DNA from: Bacteroidales bacterium
GTDB taxonomy: Bacteria; Bacteroidota; Bacteroidia; Bacteroidales; Bacteroidaceae
DNA length: 48,347 nt
Assembly (NCBI GenBank): GCA_022784065.1
Contig: JALFUO010000006.1
Span: 1-48,347, forward strand
Direction of reading: 5' to 3'
Position numbers and translations under genes: made by a program. This document shows positions 35,531 to 45,400 of the stretch, piece after piece. How positions within the stretch are numbered: position 1 is the first letter of the stretch; each line of letters begins with the position of its first letter. A model generated the notes under the pieces. The model had not been told where the DNA came from and searched no databases. It was given only the letters and a program-made list of their open reading frames with translations.

Positions 35531-35607
35531 TGTCTTTATTATCTCCTCCATGTATGTTTTTATTGTCTTTGTTCATGTCTTCATAAAGCGCTGTTGTTCA
35601 GCTTAAT

Positions 35608-35635
35608 AGTATGATTTTCGCCGAAAAATCATACT
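35608..35635. promoter_or_regulatory. Perfect 11-bp inverted repeat upstream of the replication genes
   Basis: AGTATGATTTT-cgccga-AAAATCATACT lies about 130 nt before the HTH gene at 35768. It has no U-tract, and no gene ends nearby, so an operator or replication-related site is more likely than a terminator. Nothing else is seen in 35531-35767. Confidence 0.45.
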
Positions 35636-35767
35636 CAAATTATAAACTATTTTAATATCGGGGCTGCAATTTGTTGTTTTTATGGATGTTCGCGAAATAG
35701 TGAGTTCCTTTGCATCGCCAAACAACAAGAAAAGGCGCAAAATCAAGAAGTAAATACAACATAAACT

Positions 35768-36121
35768 ATGAACGAAAATTACACAGTTAATTCGCTGGAG
35801 GAGATGCCAAAAGCGTTGTCCTACCTTATTGAGAAAGTTGATAGCCTTCAGAAGACTGTCAACACGCTGCGGAACAAGCAGCAGGTTAGTGAATCACCTC
35901 GATGGATGAACATTGATGAGCTATGTGCTTACCATCCCAGCCATCCCAAGAAGCAGACTGTCTATGAATGGGTGTCAAAGAAGACTATCCCATATCATAA
36001 GATGACCAAGGGGCTTATGTTCCTTCAGTCTGAAATCGATGAATGGTTGAAGAGTGGTGCTCGAAAGACAGAAGAAGACCTCATGCGTGAGGCACAGGCA
36101 TTCATTAACTCTAAAAAGTAA
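35768..36121 (+). CDS. Helix-turn-helix (HTH_17/excisionase-type) protein
   Basis: The 117-aa protein has an N-terminal coiled coil (YLIEKVDSLQKTVNTLRNKQQ, 20-42) and then a DNA-binding unit: WMNIDELCAYHPSHPKKQTVYEWVSKKTIPYHKMTKGLMFLQSEIDEWLKSG, the MerR-like/HTH_17 pattern with its wing. The coiled coil suggests a dimer. In Bacteroidales mobilizable elements a similar small protein regularly precedes the VirE_N/DUF3987 pair. The stop is followed two bases later by the next ATG, so it is the first gene of the replication operon. Confidence 0.8.
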   Translation: MNENYTVNSLEEMPKALSYLIEKVDSLQKTVNTLRNKQQVSESPRWMNIDELCAYHPSHPKKQTVYEWVSKKTIPYHKMTKGLMFLQSEIDEWLKSGARKTEEDLMREAQAFINSKK

Positions 36122-36123
36122 AT

Positions 36124-36759
36124 GTGTGTATGATGTATGATAATGCTTCAGACTTTTGGGACGGAATGGAGGACTTACATGAGTTCTCCTTCTTCCGGAA
36201 ACCTATCCAGAACACAGAACCATATCGTGCTATCACGGTGGTTGATGTCTATCGCTATGTTGTTGGTCACTATGCGAAGCAACAAACCGAGACTCTACGC
36301 GCAATGCCCTCATCATCCGAAGCTAAAAAGTTCAAGGCTACTCATTTTGACTACTGCACATTCTCAGGATTGTTCCGCAGACGAAATGAAAAAGAACTGT
36401 TGCAACACTCAAGTTTAATGTGCCTGGATTTTGACCATGTCGGGAATCCTGACAAACTCAAAGAACAACTTTTGAAACATGAATACTTCGATACAGAACT
36501 GATGTTTACCAGTCCTTCAGGTGATGGTGTGAAATGGATAATTCCTATTGAACTAAAGGGATGGGAACATGCCCGTCTCTTCAAGGCGGTGGCAAATTGC
36601 ATCAAGTCAACAGGCTTACCTCCTGTGGATAACTCTGGAAGCGACGTGGCTCGTTCATGTTTCCTTCCCTATGACCCACAGGCTTATATTAATCCAAAAT
36701 ATGAAGAATATGTCAAAGAAAACATTTTCCGCCCAAGAATGGGAGAATGTCCCTTCTAA
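36124..36759 (+). CDS. VirE_N / BT4734-like N-terminal domain protein
   Basis: The 211-aa protein matches the domain found at the front of element-borne primase-type proteins. Visible pieces are FFRKPIQNTEPYRAITVVDVYRYV, KFKATHFDYCTFSGLFRRR, LMCLDFDHVGNPDKLKEQL and LMFTSPSGDGVKWIIPI, with a conserved pair of acidic residues in CLDFDH. The NSGSDVARSCFLPYDPQAYIN ending is also characteristic. Here the domain is a separate gene that overlaps the DUF3987 gene, whereas many relatives are fused. The pair probably acts in replication of the excised circle; that role is inferred from family context. Confidence 0.82.
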   Translation: MCMMYDNASDFWDGMEDLHEFSFFRKPIQNTEPYRAITVVDVYRYVVGHYAKQQTETLRAMPSSSEAKKFKATHFDYCTFSGLFRRRNEKELLQHSSLMCLDFDHVGNPDKLKEQLLKHEYFDTELMFTSPSGDGVKWIIPIELKGWEHARLFKAVANCIKSTGLPPVDNSGSDVARSCFLPYDPQAYINPKYEEYVKENIFRPRMGECPF

Positions 36760-38515
36760 GCAAGAACCAGCATATTCCACCGTTCAGCCCCTCAACGAGA
36801 CAACCACAGATCTTCATGTGGAGGTAGAGAGAGTCGTTTCAGATATCGAGGCGAGAGGAATTGACATTGCTCCCCAATATGATACCTGGGTCAATATCGG
36901 CTTCGCATTATCAGAAGGTTTGGGTGAAGGAGGACGTGATTTTTTCCATCGTTTGAGCCGATTACATCCCGACTATGATTATTCCACCACTGATAAGCAG
37001 TTTTCTAATTGTCTGAATGGAAAAGGGACAGGTGTGACTATCGCATCCTTCTTTCATCATGCCGCTCTATCAGGCGTCAGATTAAGCCATTCTCCTGTTA
37101 CCATTTTACCAAATCACCAAAATGGCAAAACGGCAAAATGGGTGAAGCCCGCTAATGAATTGCCCCGGTTCCCAGAGACCGTTTTTGACGGTTTACCTCT
37201 CTTTTTACTGAAAGTAGTTAGTAATGCCATCTCTTCAGAGGACCGAGACATAATACTCTTGGGAGCCATAGGATGCCTATCCGTGTGTTTCGGCAATGTA
37301 TGTGGTGTTTACGACGAACGTGTAGTGTATTCAAATCTCTACCTGTTTGTTGTAGCAGATGCTGGAATGGGCAAAGGGGCCTTGTCCTTATGCAGGGAGT
37401 TAGTGGATCCTCTTAATCAACGGCTTCACGAACAATCAATGCAGATGGCTCTTGACTACAAGAGAGACTTGTCAGAGTATCAAAAGAACAAAGGGAAGAA
37501 TCCTGATGCTGCCGAACCCAATCCTCCTCCGCTAAAGACGTTGGTTGTCCCAGCAAACAGCAGCGCAAGTTCCTTGATGAGCATTCTTGCCGACAATGAT
37601 GGCAGAGGGCTTATCTTTGAAACCGAAGGAGATACGCTTAGTCAAACCCTCAAGTCTGAACATGGAAACTATTCAGATATGTTACGTAAGGGTTTTCATC
37701 ATGAACGAATCAGCATGAGCCGTCGCAAGGATAGAGAATACCTTGAGATTGACAATCCTCGTATATCTGTTGTCCTGGCTGGCACTCCCGAACAGGTTCG
37801 TCATCTCATACCAGATGCAGAGAACGGATTGCTCAGCAGATTCATATTCTACTTTATCCCCTTTCGTAGAGGAATACGCGATGTCTTTGCTACGGATGAC
37901 ATTGGTCGTTCAAAGCACGCCATATTCAAAACTATAGGAAACAAATTTCTACACTTGCTCGATAAATTCTTGGATCAAGGTTTCTTTGCCATCGTATTGC
38001 CGACGCATCTGCAACATCGCTTCGTAGAGTGGCTGGCCAGGCTCAATGACGAGTGTTGTGATGAAGTTGACAATGGTATGCAGGGAATCGTCCGAAGGCT
38101 GGGACTGATTGCCTTTCGCATGATGATGCTATTTACGGCAATTCGTGCGTTTGACAATCCCCATCCGCAATCCAGAGCCCCTGACGGAAGGATAATCCTG
38201 GAATGTACTGAAGAGGACTTCAATACGGTGTTGTGCTTATGTGAGATCTTGCTCTATCACTCCGTACACATTTACTTGAAGTTGCAACCGAAGAACGCTT
38301 TCAACATTCTTCCCGACAGAGAGTCTGGAGTCAATGCCCGTCGCTATGCGTTGTACCACAAACTCCCAGATGAGTTCGACAAATCCATTTACGACCGAAT
38401 CGTTTCAGAGATGAACGAGAACGCCAATACGGCTTCCAAATGGATAGACAAATTCATTCAGGACAAGCGACTCAAACGCACAAGCAAAGGCAATTATGTA
38501 AAAATCAACAATTGA
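36710..38515 (+). CDS. PriCT_2 / DUF3987 protein (element replication, primase-helicase-like)
   Basis: From MSKKTFSAQEWENV the product is 601 aa and overlaps the previous gene by 50 nt in another frame. A PriCT_2-like domain (about 30-105) reads IDIAPQYDTWVNIGFALSEGLGEGGRDFFHRLSRLHPDYD. The DUF3987 region contains a P-loop-like VADAGMGKGALSLCRE, a second acidic strand LIFETEGDTLSQTL and NPRISVVLAGTPEQV, an arrangement like a RecA-type ATPase. The tail has a winged-helix look (NTASKWIDKFIQDKRLKRTSKGNYVKI). Earlier in-frame Mets, including one at 36701, lie deeper inside the neighbour's frame. It is probably needed to replicate or maintain the element after excision. Confidence 0.83.
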   Translation: MSKKTFSAQEWENVPSKQEPAYSTVQPLNETTTDLHVEVERVVSDIEARGIDIAPQYDTWVNIGFALSEGLGEGGRDFFHRLSRLHPDYDYSTTDKQFSNCLNGKGTGVTIASFFHHAALSGVRLSHSPVTILPNHQNGKTAKWVKPANELPRFPETVFDGLPLFLLKVVSNAISSEDRDIILLGAIGCLSVCFGNVCGVYDERVVYSNLYLFVVADAGMGKGALSLCRELVDPLNQRLHEQSMQMALDYKRDLSEYQKNKGKNPDAAEPNPPPLKTLVVPANSSASSLMSILADNDGRGLIFETEGDTLSQTLKSEHGNYSDMLRKGFHHERISMSRRKDREYLEIDNPRISVVLAGTPEQVRHLIPDAENGLLSRFIFYFIPFRRGIRDVFATDDIGRSKHAIFKTIGNKFLHLLDKFLDQGFFAIVLPTHLQHRFVEWLARLNDECCDEVDNGMQGIVRRLGLIAFRMMMLFTAIRAFDNPHPQSRAPDGRIILECTEEDFNTVLCLCEILLYHSVHIYLKLQPKNAFNILPDRESGVNARRYALYHKLPDEFDKSIYDRIVSEMNENANTASKWIDKFIQDKRLKRTSKGNYVKINN

Positions 38516-38558
38516 AGTAAAACTGGGCGAAAGCCCGCAAAAAACAAAAATTTAACAT

Positions 38559-39101
38559 ATGAGAAATCTCGTTATTCCTATTGGTCATCTTGTGATGTTG
38601 GCAGAACTTGATGATAAGGAAGCTGGGCAGATGGCAAAAGCCATTGCCTCGTATGCCAACGAGGGAACTGTCCCAACTTTCAGCAATGGTGCGCTCAAGG
38701 CTATCTTCTCTCTGTTTCGCTCTACAATAGAAGCACAACGTGAGTCTTCTGCTAAACGAAGCGAAATCAATACGGCCAATGCCATGAGCAAGAAGTCGCC
38801 TGCAAAGAAGAAGGTAGTTAAGAAACTTCCTACTGCTGATAGCAAATCGCAACAAATCGTAAACGAAGATGCAAACACATCAGAAGTAACAGACGAGTCG
38901 CTACCTCTTGATGCCATCGAAGCCATTTATCCCAAACTCGGTACTTATCGCAACGAATCGCTCTCAATTTGGGAAACCTTCAGCGAAGAGAAGAAGCGTA
39001 AAGCCATCGGCTTCGTTCAAGCTTACATCCGTCAAACACCTAATGCCATTGACCAGATGTATCTGAACAGATACCTGAAGGCTGAACCTTGGGGAAACTA
39101 A
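38559..39101 (+). CDS. DUF6291-like protein of mobile elements
   Basis: The 180-aa protein has an N-terminal conserved part VIPIGHLVMLAELDDKEAGQMAKAIASYANEG...ALKAIFSLFRSTIEAQRESS, characteristic of DUF6291 as I recall it. A basic, low-complexity linker follows (AMSKKSPAKKKVVKKL), then a C-terminal helical domain (AIEAIYPKLGTYRNESLSIWETFSEEKKRKAIGFVQAYIRQTP). The linker suggests nucleic-acid binding. The gene follows the DUF3987 gene by 43 nt on the same strand and probably belongs to the same replication operon. Function is not known. Confidence 0.7.
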   Translation: MRNLVIPIGHLVMLAELDDKEAGQMAKAIASYANEGTVPTFSNGALKAIFSLFRSTIEAQRESSAKRSEINTANAMSKKSPAKKKVVKKLPTADSKSQQIVNEDANTSEVTDESLPLDAIEAIYPKLGTYRNESLSIWETFSEEKKRKAIGFVQAYIRQTPNAIDQMYLNRYLKAEPWGN

Positions 39102-39111
39102 GCCGTAACGA

Positions 39112-39192
39112 GTCTGCTTGCAGACATTATAACCCTTTGGTGTAGCCTAATACACCAAGCTCACTTGGCTGTTAGGCTCTCCGAGGGTTTTT
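39112..39192 (+). other. Structured noncoding stretch upstream of the relaxase: candidate oriT and/or terminator
   Basis: Several inverted repeats crowd here: GTCTGC-tt-GCAGAC (39112-39125); TTGGTGTA-gcctaa-TACACCAA (39137-39158); AGCCTAA (39144-39150) with TTAGGCT (39172-39178), enclosing CCAAG-ctca-CTTGG; and AACCCT (39131) with AGGGTT (39184) followed by TTTTTG. The second and third hairpins share bases and exclude each other. The outer pair with its T-run could end the replication operon. The position directly before a relaxase gene also suits an oriT. No nic site was identified. Confidence 0.5.
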
Positions 39193-39264
39193 GTCTGTCT
39201 GATGAAAGAGCAAGCTCTGGCAGTAATCAACAATAACCGTATAATCATTAATCAGTAGAATAAT

Positions 39265-41085
39265 ATGGGTAAAGGTAAAAAAGCCATGCTGGAAATCACA
39301 AAGATGAAGATGACTCCAGCACTAAGCGCAGAACATCAGCGAAAATGGGATGAGTCCCGATGGGAGTGTAAAATGGATGACCCAGAACGTAACTATGACA
39401 AGAGTCGTGCGCATCTCAACTTTGAAGTACGTAAGGGTGCGGTGATAGCACCTGTAGATAAATCTGTCTGCATCAAAGAAAAAGTAGATGCACGTATCGC
39501 AGAATGGAAAGCCGAGAGGCTTGCAGAAACAGGTGTAGAGCCCAAGGTTCGAAGCACACAGCATCTCTCGGTTTGTCTTGTTATGGGTGGAAATAGTGAA
39601 CGTATGAATGAACTTGCATTCGGAAATCAAGTGCTTCAGGAAAGAGGGAGCAACGCTCACATCAAACGGATGCCTGAGATAGAGCAGTTCGCTCTCGACA
39701 ATTATATGGCTCTGTCGGAAAGAGTCGGTGAGAAGAATATAATCTCATTTATCGTTCATTGTGACGAGAAGAACTGTCATATCCATGCAACCATTACTCC
39801 AATCTTGAAAGATGGACGCTTGTCGGCAAAGGATATGTTCGGAGGCAGTTCTTTGGTTGCAGCTCGCGACAAGATGCGTGAATGGCACGATTGGTATGCT
39901 GCCGTCAATGAGAAGTGGGGACTTGAACGTGGCGATAATATTCATGTCACTGGAGCCAAGCATCGCAATCTTGATGAATATCATCGCGAACTTAAATGCG
40001 AGATTCGCGACATGGAACGGACGAAAGCAAAAGAGCAGACTCTACTTGAATCCATCAAGGCAGATGTGAAAACGGCAACAACCCGAAAAGAAGGCCTGAT
40101 TTCTATGATTACAAACCTTGAGAATAGGCAGAAAGATGCATCAGGGAAACTTTCTTCTCTTGAAGAACGATTGGCAGCAGGTCTGGGGAACAAGGAAAAA
40201 ATCTTGGCACAGATTGAACTTTGTAAGGCATCACTATCGAAGTATGAGGCTGATCTTTCGGATAAGAATGCGAAGTTGGAGGTAGCAAAGCAAACACTCT
40301 CTTCCCTTACATCAGAGCAAGAGAAAGTTCAACTTGAATTGTCGCGCATGAATCTTCAAATAGAAAGACTTGACTCAGAAATCACAGAACTTGAATCTAA
40401 AAAAGAGAGCGTAGATGAAGGTAAGGCAACTTTACTCGGCATCTTCAACAAGGGAGATCTGGCTAAAGCCCGAAAGAAAATCTCAGACCAGGAGGATGAG
40501 ATTTCACAACTCAGGAAACAAGTCCAGGAACTTCAAACGGAGAAAGCAAAAGTGCTCAAAGATGCTCAAGCGGAGATTGACGAAGTTAAGAAGTCTCATG
40601 CTGAGCAGATGGCAACTTTGCAGCGTAGAGCACAAAAGGCAGAGGCAGAACGTGACAGTCTAAAACAAACCATCGAGCGACTACAGTTGAAGATTGCGGA
40701 ACTTGACAAGATAGCTCATCCAGAGCGTTATCGTCTATCTTCAGGTGCAGAACTTCTCCACTATTTTATTCCTAACCGCATGGATCCAACACTTCATATC
40801 TGGACAAAAGTTGGCAATGAGGAATACGATGCAGTGTCTTATAATGTTGGCTACTATGATGTAAAACGCTTTGATGATGGCGAGCTTACCATCCATGAAC
40901 TTGTCAATAGCGTATTTGATCCCGCAGAACAAGTCAATGCAAAACAGGCAGAACTCCTAGGTGCAGTCCTCATCGCAGCTATGGGTGGCCCAGCTCAAGC
41001 TCATGTAGGTACAGGAGGCGGTGGAAGTAATAGTCATTCTCCTTGGAATGACAAGGATAAGAAAAGAGGTGTTAAGCGAGGATGA
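39265..41085 (+). CDS. MobV-family relaxase (plasmid mobilization protein) with long coiled coil
   Basis: Relaxases nick oriT and lead the strand into a recipient. The N-terminal 230 residues carry the MobV/Pre signs: ERNYDKSRAHLNFE (conserved Asn-Tyr and Arg), a central strand region QHLSVCLVMGG, and the metal-binding histidine motif FIVHCDEKNCHIHATITPI (HxDExxxHxH). A coiled coil of about 250 residues follows (about 245-490, rich in Glu/Lys/Leu heptads), then a globular C-terminal domain and a Gly/Ser-rich basic tail. The 606-aa length is at the upper end for the family. No mobilization partner gene or type IV system is visible. Confidence 0.87.
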   Translation: MGKGKKAMLEITKMKMTPALSAEHQRKWDESRWECKMDDPERNYDKSRAHLNFEVRKGAVIAPVDKSVCIKEKVDARIAEWKAERLAETGVEPKVRSTQHLSVCLVMGGNSERMNELAFGNQVLQERGSNAHIKRMPEIEQFALDNYMALSERVGEKNIISFIVHCDEKNCHIHATITPILKDGRLSAKDMFGGSSLVAARDKMREWHDWYAAVNEKWGLERGDNIHVTGAKHRNLDEYHRELKCEIRDMERTKAKEQTLLESIKADVKTATTRKEGLISMITNLENRQKDASGKLSSLEERLAAGLGNKEKILAQIELCKASLSKYEADLSDKNAKLEVAKQTLSSLTSEQEKVQLELSRMNLQIERLDSEITELESKKESVDEGKATLLGIFNKGDLAKARKKISDQEDEISQLRKQVQELQTEKAKVLKDAQAEIDEVKKSHAEQMATLQRRAQKAEAERDSLKQTIERLQLKIAELDKIAHPERYRLSSGAELLHYFIPNRMDPTLHIWTKVGNEEYDAVSYNVGYYDVKRFDDGELTIHELVNSVFDPAEQVNAKQAELLGAVLIAAMGGPAQAHVGTGGGGSNSHSPWNDKDKKRGVKRG

Positions 41086-41124
41086 TTACGAAAAGCCTAC
41101 ACACGCATGCTTATATATAATTAT

Positions 41125-41170
41125 GAGTGGTCATTCCCGAATTGGAAATGACCACTCGTTTAGCTTTTTT
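41125..41170 (+). terminator. Terminator between the relaxase and the DUF3644 gene
   Basis: GAGTGGTCATT-cccgaattgga-AATGACCACTC, an 11-bp perfect stem, followed by GTTTAGCTTTTTT. On the minus strand ATAATTATATATAAG follows, so it may serve both convergent transcripts. Confidence 0.8.
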
Positions 41171-41202
41171 ATTTAGAAACTATGCTGACTAATGATTTGT
41201 CT

Positions 41203-42270
41203 TTAGATTCTATCATACAAAGAATTGTATTCTTCCTCGCTTTGCATTTTCAGAACAAGAAAATCTACCCATGCTTGAGTATAACCATAGTTTTTGTTCA
41301 TCGTATCGTATATGCAGTATTTCTGGTTTGTTTTTTCTGGGTGTTCGGATCTGTTAGCAGGCCGTATTCCATATTTCTTCCAACATCTGGTATGTGTATC
41401 TTGATTAAAGTAGTCGACCATCTTGCCTCCTTTTTCGACTTTACCTTTCCCTAATCTCTTTTGAACCTTTGTAATGACCTCACCAGGTTTCATCAGATTC
41501 AGATTTGTGACATTGTGGATTTCGGTCTTTGTTTTTATAAGTGTCGTTAATCGCTCCACATTATGTTTCTGTTCATCAGTCAGTTTGTCATATGCAATGA
41601 ATTGAATAGGCATAGCATCTTGTGAATCGTGATTTGCAACTTGTATTAAAAATGCCTTAAATGAGTATTCACCACTTTTCAAGATGTCGGTAGAGATAGA
41701 AGAGCGATATTTCTCTATCCATTCATATATCTTTTTTGCTCCAGGATTATCAGCAACAGCTGTAACAATAGTTTTGTTTGAAGGATAAAGTTGTAATGCA
41801 AACGATAACGATTCACGAATACAATAGGATTCGCCAAACTCCTTTTCTACAATTCTGTCAAAGTTCATGAGCAATGATTGGCACTCGGCAAAGATTGTAG
41901 GATCAAGAGAAGGCATAAATTTATGTTCTAACTTGTTCCTGAGTGGAATAAAGAATTCTAGGTTTTTTCTAATGGCACTGCTTGTGTCATTTCCGAAATA
42001 GTTCTTGACACAAGTCTTTAACTCCCAAAATTGGTAATCTCCATCAACTTTTTTATAATGACGTTCGTCTTTTTCTTTATAATAAGGTTTTATTCCTCGC
42101 CTTATAAATATAGCATGAAATAAAGAAGTCCAAGCTATATTCATCAAGACTATGTATCCTCCAGAACGAAATTTAATAGCCGGTTTATTATAAGTCTCGA
42201 TAGCTAATAATGCAGAATCCAGCGCCTTTGCAAGGCAGCTTTTTACTATTTTGGGCAGTCCTCTTGACAT
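41203..42270 (-). CDS. DUF3644 protein, putative HEPN ribonuclease
   Basis: The 355-aa protein opens with a DUF3644-type helical region (ALDSALLAIETYNKPAIKFRSGGYIVLMNIAWTSLFHAIFI, 15-55). The segment EFFIPLRNKLEHKF contains Arg111-x4-His116, the RxxxxH signature of HEPN-fold RNases found in toxins and defence proteins. A middle domain follows with FIAYDKLTDEQKHNVERLTTLIKTKTE. The C-terminal part has MVDYFNQDTHTRCWKKYGIRPA, a pattern typical of DUF3644. I infer an RNA-cutting effector; catalysis is not proven. It is the last gene of the minus-strand cargo, about 220 nt after the ATPase gene, and that gap shows no gene and no clear promoter. Confidence 0.72.
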   Translation of the reverse strand: MSRGLPKIVKSCLAKALDSALLAIETYNKPAIKFRSGGYIVLMNIAWTSLFHAIFIRRGIKPYYKEKDERHYKKVDGDYQFWELKTCVKNYFGNDTSSAIRKNLEFFIPLRNKLEHKFMPSLDPTIFAECQSLLMNFDRIVEKEFGESYCIRESLSFALQLYPSNKTIVTAVADNPGAKKIYEWIEKYRSSISTDILKSGEYSFKAFLIQVANHDSQDAMPIQFIAYDKLTDEQKHNVERLTTLIKTKTEIHNVTNLNLMKPGEVITKVQKRLGKGKVEKGGKMVDYFNQDTHTRCWKKYGIRPANRSEHPEKTNQKYCIYDTMNKNYGYTQAWVDFLVLKMQSEEEYNSLYDRI

Positions 42271-42490
42271 ATATTTATTTTTCTAATTCTTTTATATATT
42301 AATCTTATACGTTTTTGTGCGTTTCGTATACTTCATTCTTGTCTCTAATCTACACGTGTATATTCTTCAACTCATTACTTTCCCGAGCGACAAAAAAGGA
42401 AGAACCGTACTAGTAAGGATTTGTCAAGTTATATCCCCTTCTGTGGGTTATGATAATTTGCACGCACAAGAGTTTTTATTCGTTAAAATA

Positions 42491-45400
42491 TTAAGATTCA
42501 GACTTTTGTCGTTGCAGTTCTTGCCTGATTTTGTCTTTCAGAGAGTCAATGAACGATTCAAAAGTTTTGCCTTCATGCTGAATTACATCTTGCGAAACGA
42601 GAACTTGATAACCACCAGCTACATGCACCTTGTTATCATCATTCAGGGTAGCATCCTTCAAGCGTTCGTTAAGTTCCCCGATATTATCTAAAACTGCAAT
42701 TCTAGGCTTAACTTCTTCAAAACTCGGATATTCATGCATTCGCACACGATCCATATCATAGCCAACCATATCGGTTGCCAGCAAAGCATAATTATCACTA
42801 TTCTCGTATGACCGTCTATGCTGCATTGTACTCATCAGTACAGAACGATCGCTTGTCCATCTTGACTTGATTTCAAAGTAGTAGAAGTCATTTCCATTGA
42901 GACGTAATATCAAATCCTGACCGCCTTGCTCGTTAGTAATAGGTTTTGGGATTTCCACAATATTTTCGCCCAGTTCTTCGTTGAGTTCTTTCAGCAAAAT
43001 GTCCTCTACGTACTTGCCAAGTTCTTTCTTGAAATAGAAATCGTTAGCTTCTCTCGCTTCCTGATCAATAATTTCTTTGCTAATCCTTAGAATATGATCA
43101 AAATCTGGATTGTTCACAAGCTCAGCGATTGCCTTCAGTTTGGAGTCATCCTCAACTTTCATCAATGCGAAGATGCTGTCTTTCTTTGTCTGGCTTTGGA
43201 TGACAGAAAACATAATCTGACCTTTATTCCTGTCTATGTCACCAAATAATGCATGCCACAATTCACGTTCTATTCCGCCACTGGTAAGTTTTTCTATAAT
43301 CTCAACAATCAGTTTCTGATGCTCGTAAGATGTAATAGAATAGCCTTTCTTCTGTACTTCCTCCTCAATCTCTTTACATTGGCTGAATCCGTCAAGTACA
43401 TTCGTACCAACAAACCACTTGGAAAAATCCTCATCGACGATATCCTTCTTGATACTTGCAGATTTGTTTGTATCAGTCACCTTCTTGATAATGGTGTCGT
43501 AAATTTCCAAGGCACGTTCAGGTAGGGCTGGCGATTTTTTCTTCAACCACTCAGCATACTTGTAATTACCTTGCTGATCTGGATACACTTGATAGTACGA
43601 AAGGTAACTCTTAGTTTCAGAATAACTGTACACCAACTCAACCATCTGTTTTACCCATACGGCCTTTGTGGTCTTGTCACTCATCAATGTGAATTTGAAG
43701 AGCGAATCATATATCAACGTTGTATAGAATTGACGGACATCAAGGTCATACTTCTTATCCAATCGCACAACATTCTCTTGTAAGGTAATTCCATAGTAAT
43801 TAGCTATTATCGGCAGCAACTTGGCAGGAATCGCTTCGCTATCCTCTGGCAATAAAGACTTATAGAGTTTTAGTATGACAACAACCGCATCACCACTAAG
43901 TTTCTTAGCTTCATAACTGCCTGCGTTGAAGAGTCGTGTTAATTGAGGATTTTGTAAGTCATGTTGTTTGTTGGCCATAATCGACCCTCGTACTCCATTC
44001 TGCTCTATGTTATGATTGTTTATGTAATTTGTAATACTATCCTTGGCTCTTGCATAATCAAAAACAGTATCATTTACAATATCAAAGAAGTCTGCATGTA
44101 CAAAATTAGCTACATTATCTGCATCCATCAAAGCAAGAGCCTCCTTCACTACATTATCGAAAGCTACAGGTTTCACCAGAGGAGATTTCTTTTGGAGTTT
44201 TAGTACTTCGTTCGGTATCAAAGTGTAAGTGTCGAGTAGAGCATCCTGATTGTCAGAAATGTACTTATCAATCTTATGGAGCCAAGTGAGGTCAGTGGTC
44301 ACTATCGTTAGTGCTGGGATAGCAGCCGCCAGTGTTGTTATAGCGATCTGGTGTTCGTTCTTTTCTTCATCTCGATACCAACGATTGATTGTGTTGCTCC
44401 AATATACCATATCTTCCTTTTTTGGAACTATCCAAGTATTCACCTTCGCAAACAATCCATAAATAGCATCAAGGAGTTCTAAGTCCTCTTCACAAGCCTG
44501 GGCTAATGTCTCATCCAACACTTTTGTTTCACGGACATAATGTTTGGCAGAATCAGTACCATCTACAATGCACAGACTCTCGAACTTGTTTCGCCAAAAT
44601 GTTTGCAAAGTATTGTAGTATTCACCCAACTTGGCATCTGCTTGTTGTGTCTTGAATGACGCTCTGCACAAATACTTAGCATCACGCAAGGTCGTTACTT
44701 TCTTGTCAATGAACTGACAGATAAGTTTGTCCGCAAGGTCTATGATGTTTCGATTTGCTTCTGCTTGGTCATCGTTGTTCTGACCATTACCCACTAAACG
44801 CAAGCTATCACGGCTATCCTTATCGCATGTAAACAGAGACGAATGAAGCAAGTAGTTGAATCCCCATTCCTCTGTACCTAACAGAGGTAGATAAATGTAC
44901 ACTTGTGGCAAAGTCTTGTCGAAGCGTATAACACGCAACACGCCATCTTCGTCTTCTGTGATTGGCAAAGTTACAATCACCTTACTACGCTTGGGTTCAT
45001 CATCAGTTTCTTCATTACTGATTATACAATATATGTAATAGTCTTTATCGTCTTTACCTACGTTTGTGTTTTTTGTACGATGAACCTTTGTTTTATAAAT
45101 AATTCCATCGGTTAAATTTTCGACAAAGTCCATTTCAAGACTGTCTCGCACATATGTGACCATTTCATCATTCAACCTATCGTCGAAACAGATGCTCTCA
45201 ATATTAGGATTTATACTTAACACGAAAGGCACCATGTCTGGTGCATCCTTGAATGCACTCTCTGCATTCAGTCGTGCTTGTTTGCCTTCGTGCTGATAAC
45301 TGAACAGAGTATGTTCAAAAGGATTCTCTGTGGTTTGCGAGAAATCCTTTCCCCAGTCTTGGGTATCATTCCATTGATCTTTCAGTTTCCCTCGCATTAC

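Noticed and set aside
42317-42691. 124-aa plus-strand ORF between the DUF3644 and ATPase genes
   Set aside because: Its second half is antisense to the ATPase C-terminus, and the first half is AT-rich intergenic sequence without features.
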